A stretch of 64,000 nucleotides of DNA, taken from contig CALUET010000014.1 in assembly GCA_944319745.1 (NCBI GenBank), forward strand, positions 1-64,000, in the 5' to 3' direction. Position 1 is the stretch's first letter. Every line of letters begins with the position of its first letter. Shown in pieces: positions 1 through 7,157 of this stretch. A model generated the notes under the pieces. That model made no database searches. It had not been told where the DNA came from and saw only the letters and a program-made list of their open reading frames with translations. This DNA comes from an uncultured Phocaeicola sp. Lineage in GTDB: Bacteria > Bacteroidota > Bacteroidia > Bacteroidales > Bacteroidaceae. Made by a program: the position numbers and the translations under genes.

Positions 1-366
1 ATAGACCAATCTTATCTGATCTACACATAGTTTTTCAGATTTATCCGCAAAGATAAATATCTAATTAATAAAAAAATATTTTTATAGAAAATTATTTTTA
101 TAAGTTTATGGCCATGCAGTTCATTTGTCCGGACGTATTCATTAAATATGAACACAGGTAAAATGATGAAGCAATAAATATCGTCATAAAAAGTGAAAAA
201 ATCGGGCATATACAAAGAATTTCTTAAGTTCACAAATGGTATTCCACTGGGATCAATCTGCAGTAATCATTATTAAAAAATTATATCTAAATAGCTTTAC
301 ATACTTTGAAGAGCGCAATCTTGCTTTCTGAACAAAAAAGGACGAAAAAACAACAAATCACTTTCC
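1..366. other. Left-edge AT-rich non-coding stretch
   Basis: No convincing gene is visible. The only open frame on the minus strand here (about 70 codons, roughly 21 to 233) is Ile/Phe/Tyr/Asn-rich in the way random AT-rich DNA translates, and I see no promoter or family motif for it. The stretch is clearly AT-richer than the core genes to the right and belongs to the accessory region. Confidence 0.5.
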
Positions 367-957
367 TCAAATATGAGATTCAGTATTTAAGAGATTAGCC
401 GTCTGTCGTATATTCAAACTCTCACGATAATCCTCTGCTGCACAATCAGTCATTTCTTCTGTAAAGTCAATTTGCTGGTCGGAATTGTTGCATTCATATT
501 TATTGAATGCCTCCAATAATCCAGTACGTACTGCTGTCCGATACCAAAGAGTACCTTCCTTATGGGTTTCCGAAAACAAATCAGATGCAGTCATATTTCC
601 ATATTTTGCCAATATCTCGTCCATCATCTCGATTTCACATTCTGAAAATTCATTGTCATCAAAGTCGGCTATTGCTTCAATGAAAGTACCTCCATCCTTA
701 AAATCAGTTTTTACGAAATTTTTCAGAAGATACGGACTGTCAGAAAGATCGACGAACACATCCTTTGCTACAGGACCGATCTGCCATACTTCAAACGGTA
801 TGCCTATGAACGGGATATGATATTTCAGTGCCATACGTTCCTCCATCAAATACAAAAGTATCAGTAGTTGTGTCTTGCTGAGATTAGATTTTTTACGCGC
901 TATATACACAATCGTATTACCAAGCTTCTGTTTAGTATATTCAGAGAATTTACACAT
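367..957 (-). CDS. Panacea-domain (SocA-like, DUF4065) protein, copy 1
   Basis: A 196-residue soluble protein with the Panacea/SocA-like layout: an N-terminal helix followed by SKTQLLILLYLMEE (the family's K-L-x-K-L-L-Y-like helix), then EVWQIGPVAKDV (the conserved GPV motif), and a C-terminal TASDL...TH...LWYR segment. Panacea proteins are known mainly as antitoxins of varied toxins or as proteolytic adaptors (SocA in Caulobacter). I start at the ATG whose complement is at 955-957; extending two codons would need a TTG. A -7 box TATCTTTG lies just upstream on the minus strand (977-984). It is divergent from the ATPase operon with about 220 bp between start codons. After the Panacea core it carries about 40 extra polar residues. 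The partner toxin, if any, is not obvious; the function is inferred from the family only. Confidence 0.72.
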   Translation of the reverse strand: MCKFSEYTKQKLGNTIVYIARKKSNLSKTQLLILLYLMEERMALKYHIPFIGIPFEVWQIGPVAKDVFVDLSDSPYLLKNFVKTDFKDGGTFIEAIADFDDNEFSECEIEMMDEILAKYGNMTASDLFSETHKEGTLWYRTAVRTGLLEAFNKYECNNSDQQIDFTEEMTDCAAEDYRESLNIRQTANLLNTESHI

Positions 958-976
958 AATCAATGTATTTTGGTTA

Positions 977-1007
977 CAAAGATAGCTTTAACCTTAAAAC
1001 GGACAAG
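977..1007 (-). promoter_or_regulatory. Promoter of Panacea gene 1
   Basis: On the minus strand a -7 box TATCTTTG (977-984) fits the Bacteroides TAnnTTTG consensus. The -33 position, 19 bp further upstream, reads CTTG (1004-1007), one mismatch from TTTG. It lies about 20 nt before the ATG. Confidence 0.5.
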
Positions 1008-1142
1008 AAAACAAGCAATTAACTGTACAAATGTACGTCGACACATGTGGTCAAATAAACAATAAAACAGTTTCAGATAGAAGTGAACAAAATAAATATT
1101 GAAAAATCAGTCTTCACACACCCGTAATCCATTAATTATCCG

Positions 1143-1150
1143 TATCTTTG
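1143..1150 (+). promoter_or_regulatory. -7 box of the AAA ATPase operon
   Basis: TATCTTTG matches the Bacteroides -7 consensus TAnnTTTG and lies 25 nt before the ATPase ATG. No TTTG is found at the usual -33 spacing. The divergent Panacea promoter lies about 160 bp to the left, so the two promoters share one short control region. Confidence 0.5.
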
Positions 1151-1175
1151 CCTATTAGAAAGCAACTTCAAAATC

Positions 1176-2345
1176 ATGAAAGAATCTATAATCATAAAGA
1201 ACTTAGGCCCGCTTAAAGAAGTGGAAATAAGAGATATCAAGCCACTGACCGTATTTATCGGTAAGTCTGCCAGTGGTAAGAGTACAATCATGAAAATTAT
1301 TGTACTTATGAGATATATCTATAAAATGATAAACATCCGGTCGTATCTGAAAAATGCGAAGATTACCCGTTCGCCATTCAAACTACGTTTCAACTCTCTG
1401 CTTCAGGACGGCCTGGAAAGCATGATAACGGTAGAAACCGAGATATATTATACCGTAGAAATAAACGGGAATCAATATACCCTGTCCTATACCAACAAGA
1501 CTTTGCAGTCGGACATCAACATTCCAAACAACGACCTGGTATTCTTCAAGGAATCGTATATATCAGAAACACGAAGCGTAATCCCTACATGGGCATCCAA
1601 AGTGGCTACGCTTAAAGGGGCAAGCCTCGGCTTCTTCTTTCACGAGACATTCAACGACTTCAACAACGCGACAGATGTCATCAAAGAACAGCAACTGGAC
1701 TATCTGAATCTGAAGATGAAAGTCCAGAAGTCCGGCAACAAGCCTAAACAGTTTATGATAGAGTCATTACAGGAAGGCACCAAACCTGTGGAACTGAGAT
1801 ATGCTTCTTCCGGTATTCAGACATCTGCTCCATTGGTCACCATTGTTCGCTATTTTGCAAAAGAATTCTCATTCAAGGATGCTTTCAAGCGCTCTGTACT
1901 GGACTATCTGTACAAACAAGACAGACTTGAAAAATTCACTCCCCAAATCAACCAAAGCGATTTGGAGAAGTATGTGCATATCCATATAGAAGAAGCCGAA
2001 CTGAGTCTCGATCCAGAGGCGCAGAGGGCCCTCATAAGCAATCTTATTGATGAAGCGTTCCACAAGAACAATGAAGACCGCAAGCTGGGGCTGATGATAG
2101 CCACACACAGCCCTTATATCGTAAACCATCTGAACGTACTGCTTCGTGCCGGATACTTTGAAAAGGCAAGGGAAAACTATCCATTCCTGGAAAAGGATAA
2201 TATTGCCGTATATCGTGTACATGAAGGCACTCTGACATCTCTGATGGCAACTGATAACGAAACGGAAGAGTATGTAATCAATACCTACGACATGTCCGAC
2301 ACGATGGAAAGAATCTTTGACGAATACGAAAGCATGGAGGAATAA
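1176..2345 (+). CDS. AAA_15/OLD-like ABC-type ATPase
   Basis: A 389-residue SMC/ABC-type ATPase of the AAA_15/AAA_21 group found in many defence systems. Visible motifs: N-terminal strand IIIKNLGPLKEVEI, Walker A GKSASGKST (29-37), a signature-like YASSGIQTSAPL (209-220), Walker B with its catalytic acidic pair and D-loop HIHIEEAELSLDP (268-280), and the H-loop IATHSPYIV (308-316). The domain between Walker A and signature is short and there is no C-terminal TOPRIM domain, so this is not a full OLD nuclease; effector activity should come from a partner. The next gene starts 3 nt after the stop, so the two are almost certainly cotranscribed and probably act together. The overall plan recalls ATPase subunits of Septu-, retron- or Abi-type systems, but I cannot assign it to any of them. 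Confidence 0.85.
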   Translation: MKESIIIKNLGPLKEVEIRDIKPLTVFIGKSASGKSTIMKIIVLMRYIYKMINIRSYLKNAKITRSPFKLRFNSLLQDGLESMITVETEIYYTVEINGNQYTLSYTNKTLQSDINIPNNDLVFFKESYISETRSVIPTWASKVATLKGASLGFFFHETFNDFNNATDVIKEQQLDYLNLKMKVQKSGNKPKQFMIESLQEGTKPVELRYASSGIQTSAPLVTIVRYFAKEFSFKDAFKRSVLDYLYKQDRLEKFTPQINQSDLEKYVHIHIEEAELSLDPEAQRALISNLIDEAFHKNNEDRKLGLMIATHSPYIVNHLNVLLRAGYFEKARENYPFLEKDNIAVYRVHEGTLTSLMATDNETEEYVINTYDMSDTMERIFDEYESMEE

Positions 2346-2348
2346 TGT

Positions 2349-2999
2349 ATGGACAGCGCACTGATTGACTTCCTCAAAAAGGACTATCCCGCACATTTCG
2401 GACAGGAATGGAAAGAAGACACCATGCAAGTCCGAAGAGAACAACGGCCTAAAGGCAAATTCGAAATACGAGACGGACAACTGCAAATTGTACAATATAC
2501 AGGTAATGGCGTATCCGTCATTAACAACAATTCGGAAACAGATGTAGAAATCATAGATTTCGAACACTATATAAACATCTTTCGCGATACAGATGCCGGT
2601 ATGGGACGTAAATGTGACTTTATCATCAATCCGATAGCCGGATATGATTTCATCATATTCAATGAGTTGACTGAAAGCGAAAAACAATACATCATGCCTT
2701 TCACTTCTCCCAAAACAGGGGAAGAAAAGGAAGGAAAACTGGCATACGCAAAAAAACAACTAGAAATCTCCATTGAAAAATTCTATAGCGTAAACAACTT
2801 TTTGGACGACTATGAAAAAAAAGTGGCTCTTTTTTCATGCCGACTGACAGATACGAGACCTAATGGAATCATGTCAAAATCATTACGGGCTTTCCGGAAA
2901 CCACAGAAAATATTCGCCAATATCCGGGCTCATGAGCTACTGATACATGACTTTGTCTTTGAACAGAGAATATACGATAACGAGTACAAGGTTTGCTAA
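2349..2999 (+). CDS. Unrecognised partner of the AAA ATPase, possibly nuclease-like
   Basis: A 216-residue soluble protein that I do not recognise. The middle has a pattern reminiscent of PD-(D/E)XK-type folds: RKCDFII (D90), a strand YDFIIFNELTES (E106), then a helix AYAKKQLEISIEKF (K135, K136, Q137), followed by a strand KKVALFSCRL. The usual E-x-K is E-L-T here, so a classical catalytic triad is not complete; a degenerate nuclease fold or a different effector are both possible. It follows the ATPase by 3 nt, so a joint function is likely. A perfect 10-bp palindrome begins 12 nt after its stop. No signal peptide or membrane segment is seen. The ORF is certain enough from operon position; the function is inference. 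Confidence 0.65.
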   Translation: MDSALIDFLKKDYPAHFGQEWKEDTMQVRREQRPKGKFEIRDGQLQIVQYTGNGVSVINNNSETDVEIIDFEHYINIFRDTDAGMGRKCDFIINPIAGYDFIIFNELTESEKQYIMPFTSPKTGEEKEGKLAYAKKQLEISIEKFYSVNNFLDDYEKKVALFSCRLTDTRPNGIMSKSLRAFRKPQKIFANIRAHELLIHDFVFEQRIYDNEYKVC

Positions 3000-3557
3000 A
3001 TAACAAGAAATACTCTGATAGTTATCAGAGTAAACCATATATACAGGAACAATGGATGGAGAAAAGACAAGAATATCCAGATTCTAAAGTGTATTGCCTA
3101 TCTGTAACTGAGACCACCCACTAATAAAAGGACTTATCAGTTTGGAAAGTATCGCTTATGTAAAAACTAAGGACATCATTCTTGCGTTTATGGCGGTTTA
3201 TGAATTGCCGAAAGCATTATATTCTTCTCTGATAAATGAATGAATTAAATCATAGGAAAAGTCCAATCTAATAAAGATACCAGTAATGAAACAGGAAAGA
3301 CTTTGAGCAGTTGAAACAGAAAGTGATTATAATGAATATGTTATAAAAGCATTCTATATCTCCTGATTGTCGGCTAGTATGGTTGCGCTCTGCTCAAATA
3401 TCTGCATAACAAAACATTTAATTTGGAAGGAAAAAAGAGAAGAAATAATAAAAGGAATAAAGTTACTCTTGATGATAAAGGTTGGCAGTCTATTCCAATG
3501 AATTATCGTCTAAACAGAAATATTAGTTACATTTTGCCAATTATAGATTTGATTAAG
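3000..3557. other. Non-coding stretch between the ATPase operon and Panacea gene 2
   Basis: About 560 bp with no convincing gene. It contains the palindrome at 3011-3032 and otherwise AT-rich DNA. An open frame reaches upstream of Panacea gene 2 from a TTG at 3423, but its first 45 residues are Lys/Arg/Asn-rich and lie outside the Panacea domain, so I treat it as non-coding. The stretch may be eroded coding DNA; I could not recognise any family in it. Confidence 0.45.
3011..3032. repeat. 10-bp perfect palindrome after the ATPase operon
   Basis: TACTCTGATA (3011-3020), a 2-nt centre GT, then TATCAGAGTA (3023-3032): perfect 10-bp arms. It starts 12 nt after the stop of the 216-residue gene. 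No U-tract follows, and a 2-nt loop is tight for an RNA terminator, so a dimeric protein-binding site is as likely as a transcript-end hairpin. Confidence 0.6.
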
Positions 3558-4103
3558 ATGAAAGAAAAGATACAAATAGCTAAAATGAGAGCGGTATTAC
3601 TATATATCATGCAAAGTTTCCCTCATGGAGTAGAGTTTATAAAGTTATTTAAAATACTTTATTTTGCTCAGCAGGATCATCTTCTCAAATATGGGAAAGT
3701 GCTTATAGAAGACTCTTTTAAGGCATTGAAGCATGGCCCTGTTCCTACCTACATTTACAAGGCACTACAAATAGCAGAGAGAATGCAACTGGAGGGTAAT
3801 TTTGATGAATTTCTTATCAACATAAAAGTGCATGACAAGAAGGTTTATACTTCTGCCACACCTAATATGGACTACATTTCAGGCTCAAACAGGCGTTGTC
3901 TAGATGACGCTATTGCCCAATATAAGGACATAACTTCCGACATGCTACATGACTCAGCATGGGAGGAAGTCATGACGTGCATTCCGGATGCTCCTCAAAA
4001 AAATTGTATTACTATTATAGACATAGCAAGAGCAGGAAAGGCAACAAAGGAAATGGTAGACTATATCCGCGAAAAACAGATAGTAAAAAATGCTTTATCC
4101 TAA
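3558..4103 (+). CDS. Panacea-domain (SocA-like, DUF4065) protein, copy 2
   Basis: About 181 residues from the chosen ATG. The Panacea core is clear: an N-terminal helix AVLLYIMQSF, the KLFKILYFAQQDHLLKYG helix, FKALKHGPVPTYIYKAL with the GPV motif, and a C-terminal ITSDMLHDSAWEEV segment. I chose the ATG at 3558 because the family normally starts about 10 residues before the first helix; the longer frame needs a TTG at 3423 and adds a basic tail (an ATG at 3498 is also possible). It differs strongly from Panacea copy 1, so they are not a recent duplication. No toxin gene is directly attached: upstream is 560 bp of empty DNA, downstream about 870 bp. It may be an orphan antitoxin, or part of the same module as the ATPase pair. 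Confidence 0.75.
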   Translation: MKEKIQIAKMRAVLLYIMQSFPHGVEFIKLFKILYFAQQDHLLKYGKVLIEDSFKALKHGPVPTYIYKALQIAERMQLEGNFDEFLINIKVHDKKVYTSATPNMDYISGSNRRCLDDAIAQYKDITSDMLHDSAWEEVMTCIPDAPQKNCITIIDIARAGKATKEMVDYIREKQIVKNALS

Positions 4104-4639
4104 AATTTGAAGACGTAAATTAGACTGAGGTAGTGCCTTTAAGCAATAGCGATGGCTTTGTCCTTTCAGTACTAGATAAATCTTCCGTCGTCTAGGTATT
4201 CAACTTTATAACACTTGCAGCCCGAGATTCAGCAGTTGCTGTCTTGCCACACCACTTTGGTCTTGGATCTGCACCGTACCAAAAGCTTCGAGTCTCAAAT
4301 CAAGAATCTAGTCGCAATTCTGTCAGATATTTTATCTCCTTCATAGCTGACTGCGAAAATGCACAAAAAAGCAATCACAAATTCACCAGTTAAAATACTC
4401 AATCCGCAGCGTAAAATGTAAAGACACGCGATAGCTAATTGAACATAAATAATTACAGATAAAAATCAATAAACAACAAAGACTTATCAGATGCATATAT
4501 GAAGCTATTAAGCTAGAAAATAAGTAATATTTGATTAGAAATTAGAGAACAATCTGATTTTATTTCAGCAATTCTTTGATGAGAAAATATGAAAACTTAT
4601 AACTTGCTGTTATTTAAGTATTTATATATTCATTTGTTG

Positions 4640-4679
4640 CACATTATCTACTAATTTGTTGCGGTACAAATATGGTACA
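4640..4679. repeat. Composite repeat, copy 1
   Basis: CACATTATCTAC (4640-4651), ten variable bases, then CGGTACAAATATGGTACA (4662-4679). The second block contains GGTACAAAT twice, 11 bp apart (about one helical turn), continuing into AAT after the block. The same composite occurs 170 bp downstream. This could be a recombinase arm-type or core site; that is inference. Confidence 0.6.
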
Positions 4680-4809
4680 AATAAGTGAATTACATATATT
4701 TTAGGAACAATGAATCAAAAATGTATCCCAATATTCGTTTTCAATATTGATAAAGGAAAAACCACTTGTGTATATCCTTGATTTTCAGACTATATATTTT
4801 TTTAAGTGT

Positions 4810-4849
4810 CACATTATCTACCATTAAGTTACGGTACAAATATGGTACA
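4810..4849. repeat. Composite repeat, copy 2
   Basis: The conserved blocks CACATTATCTAC (4810-4821) and CGGTACAAATATGGTACA (4832-4849) are identical to copy 1 and separated by the same ten-base spacing, while the spacer and the flanks differ. The offset is exactly 170 bp. It ends 56 bp before the dnaK terminator. Confidence 0.6.
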
Positions 4850-4905
4850 TTTATACCATAAAAAACAATAAACATAGATAGAAAAACACCAAATGTAAAA
4901 ACAAA

Positions 4906-4940
4906 AAAAGGTGTGGAATCGTCTGATTTCCACACCTTTT
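4906..4940 (-). terminator. dnaK terminator
   Basis: Perfect 13-nt arms (AAAAGGTGTGGAA at 4906-4918 and TTCCACACCTTTT at 4928-4940) with a 9-nt loop. On the minus strand the stem is followed by a run of T, as expected for intrinsic termination of dnaK 33 nt past its stop. Confidence 0.85.
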
Positions 4941-4972
4941 CTTATGGATGTTTATTGTTTATTTATCGTTAC

Positions 4973-6895
4973 TTACTTGACTTCCTCAAAGTCTGCATCT
5001 TGAACATTGTCACCTTGTCCACCATTCTGGCCAGCATTGTTTTGTCCGGATGTTCCATTTCCGTTTGCACCACCTTGTGCATTATTTTGAGCACCGGTCT
5101 GCGCATACATTTCAGCACTTGCTGTTTGGAAAGCTGTTTGAAGCTCTGCACTTGCTGCATCGATAGCGGCCAAGTCTTGAGCTTTATGCGCGTCTTTCAG
5201 CTTTTGCAAGGCTGCTTCTATCGGAGCTTTCTTGTCTGCCGGAATCTTATCGCCCAAATCTTTCAACTGATTCTCCGTTGTGAAGATCAAACTGTCAGCT
5301 TGATTCAATTTATCGATACGTTCCTTTTCTTTCTTATCTGCTTCTGCATTTGCTTCAGCTTCGGCCTTCATACGTTCAATTTCTTCCTTACTCAAACCAG
5401 AAGATGCTTCAATTCGAATAGCTTGTTCCTTTCCTGTGGCTTTATCTTTGGCAGAAACTTTCAAAATACCGTTTGCATCGATATCGAAAGTCACCTCGAT
5501 TTGAGGAACTCCACGCCGTGCAGGTGCAATTCCTGTCAGATTAAACTGACCAATTGACTTGTTCTGTGAAGCCATCGGACGTTCTCCTTGCAAAACATGT
5601 ATCGTTACTTCTGTCTGGTTATCGGCAGCCGTAGAGAAGACTTCGCTCTTCTTACACGGAATTGTCGTATTGGCATCGATTAATTTTGTCATTACACCAC
5701 CCATTGTTTCAATACCCATAGACAACGGAGTGACGTCGAGTAATACCACACCTTTAATTTCATCAGTCAATACCGCGCCTTGTACTGCAGCTCCCACTGC
5801 CACAACTTCATCAGGATTTACGCCTTTAGAAGGCACTTTTCCGAAGAAATCTTCTACCAACTTCTGCACTGCCGGGATACGAGAAGAACCTCCTACCAGG
5901 ATTACCTCGTCAATATCGGCATTCGTCAAGCCAGCATCACTCATTGCTTTCTTACACGGTTCCAAACAAGCCTGAATCAAATTGTGAGCCAAAGCCTCGA
6001 ATTTTGCACGAGTCAATGTCTTAACCAAGTGTTTAGGAACGCCTCCTACCGGCATAATATACGGAAGATTTATTTCGGTCGACGTAGAAGATGACAATTC
6101 TATCTTCGCCTTTTCTGCAGCTTCCTTCAATCTTTGCATAGCCATCGGATCGGTTGTCAGATCAGCACCTTCATCATTTTTAAATTCCTGGACAAGCCAA
6201 TCTATAATCACTTGGTCAAAATCATCACCACCCAGGTGCGTATCACCATTTGTTGAAAGAACTTCAAATACACCACCTCCAAATTCCAAGATAGAGATAT
6301 CGAACGTTCCTCCACCCAAATCGAATACGGCAACCTTCATATCCTTATTTGATTTGTCAACTCCGTAGGCCAACGCAGCAGCTGTCGGCTCGTTTACGAT
6401 ACGTTTTACGTCCAAACCGGCTATTTGTCCAGCCTCTTTTGTAGCCTGACGCTGAGAATCTGAGAAATAAGCCGGCACGGTAATTACCGCTTCCGTTACT
6501 TCTTGTCCCAAATAGTCCTCGGCAGTTTTTTTCATTTTCTGCAGAATCATTGCAGATATTTCCTGAGGAGTATATAAACGACCGTCGATGTCTACACGAG
6601 GTGTATTGTTGTCTCCTCTAACCACTTTATATGGAACACGGGCAATTTCCTTTTGTACCTGATCATACGTCTCGCCCATAAAACGTTTGATGGAATAAAC
6701 CGTACGTTTCGGATTCGTTATGGCCTGACGTTTTGCAGGATCTCCTACTTTACGTTCGCCACCGTCTACGAAACCCACTACTGAAGGAGTGGTACGTTTT
6801 CCTTCACTGTTGGCTATAACCACCGGTTCATTACCTTCAAATACTGCTACACATGAATTTGTAGTACCTAAGTCTATACCAATAATCTTTCCCAT
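4973..6895 (-). CDS. dnaK: Molecular chaperone DnaK (Hsp70)
   Basis: A 640-residue cytoplasmic Hsp70. The N-terminal ATPase domain begins [13 protein letters not shown] and contains the phosphate and adenosine motifs ([25 protein letters not shown]); the substrate-binding domain with [14 protein letters not shown] follows, then the helical lid and a Gly/Asn/Gln-rich linker ending in the classic DADFEEVK tail. Length is typical. It works with DnaJ and GrpE, which are not in the window, so dnaK is monocistronic here. An intrinsic terminator lies just downstream, and a 6-bp-arm palindrome GTAACA-GAAG-TGTTAC lies about 50 bp upstream of the ATG and might bear on heat-shock control. The gene marks the boundary between the accessory region and the core genome. 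Confidence 0.98.
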   Translation of the reverse strand: MGKIIGIDLGTTNSCVAVFEGNEPVVIANSEGKRTTPSVVGFVDGGERKVGDPAKRQAITNPKRTVYSIKRFMGETYDQVQKEIARVPYKVVRGDNNTPRVDIDGRLYTPQEISAMILQKMKKTAEDYLGQEVTEAVITVPAYFSDSQRQATKEAGQIAGLDVKRIVNEPTAAALAYGVDKSNKDMKVAVFDLGGGTFDISILEFGGGVFEVLSTNGDTHLGGDDFDQVIIDWLVQEFKNDEGADLTTDPMAMQRLKEAAEKAKIELSSSTSTEINLPYIMPVGGVPKHLVKTLTRAKFEALAHNLIQACLEPCKKAMSDAGLTNADIDEVILVGGSSRIPAVQKLVEDFFGKVPSKGVNPDEVVAVGAAVQGAVLTDEIKGVVLLDVTPLSMGIETMGGVMTKLIDANTTIPCKKSEVFSTAADNQTEVTIHVLQGERPMASQNKSIGQFNLTGIAPARRGVPQIEVTFDIDANGILKVSAKDKATGKEQAIRIEASSGLSKEEIERMKAEAEANAEADKKEKERIDKLNQADSLIFTTENQLKDLGDKIPADKKAPIEAALQKLKDAHKAQDLAAIDAASAELQTAFQTASAEMYAQTGAQNNAQGGANGNGTSGQNNAGQNGGQGDNVQDADFEEVK

Positions 6896-6943
6896 AATTG
6901 TATCTGTTTTTATTATTTTCTTTATTTTGTTATTACATTGTTT

Positions 6944-6959
6944 GTAACAGAAGTGTTAC
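6944..6959. repeat. Palindrome upstream of dnaK
   Basis: GTAACA (6944-6949), GAAG, TGTTAC (6954-6959): perfect 6-bp arms about 50 bp before the dnaK ATG, in the 262-bp divergent spacer with the barrel gene. It does not look like a CIRCE element (which has 9-bp arms). Possible operator; low support. Confidence 0.35.
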
Positions 6960-7133
6960 GCGTATATTCAAACAAACGCCGTGCCAACAACAAACAAATG
7001 CAGAGGCCTGACATAAAAAGACATTTTGTCAGTCGAAAATGACAGGATAAACTGACGAAAACGTCGGAATCTTTCCTCTGAAACATCTCGACAAAAAATA
7101 AAAACAATCGGTAAAGCATATTCATCTTTTTCA

Positions 7134-7141
7134 TATTTTTG
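7134..7141 (+). promoter_or_regulatory. -7 box of the outer-membrane barrel gene
   Basis: TATTTTTG matches TAnnTTTG and lies 16 nt before the ATG. No TTTG at -33 spacing. Confidence 0.4.
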
Positions 7142-7157
7142 CAGAAATAACCGAGAA

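Larger units (their letters stand above)
4104..4905. other. Gene-free AT-rich end of the accessory region
   Basis: About 800 bp without a convincing gene. It contains two copies of a composite repeat (4640-4679 and 4810-4849) and ends at the dnaK terminator. Short open frames here are rich in Ile/Phe/Lys/Asn and show no motif. The composition and repeats suggest the remnant or attachment region of a mobile element. Confidence 0.5.

Noticed and set aside
1869-2759. Minus-strand frame of about 296 codons across the ATPase and its partner
   Set aside because: Antisense to two motif-bearing coding genes; its translation is Phe/Cys/Val-rich with no recognisable domain.
3423-3557. N-terminal extension of Panacea gene 2
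   Set aside because: It would need a TTG start, and the 45 added residues are basic and low-complexity, outside the domain.
4913-5557. Long plus-strand open frame opposite the end of dnaK
   Set aside because: It is a Cys/Leu/Phe-rich antisense shadow of dnaK, and has no motif or promoter.
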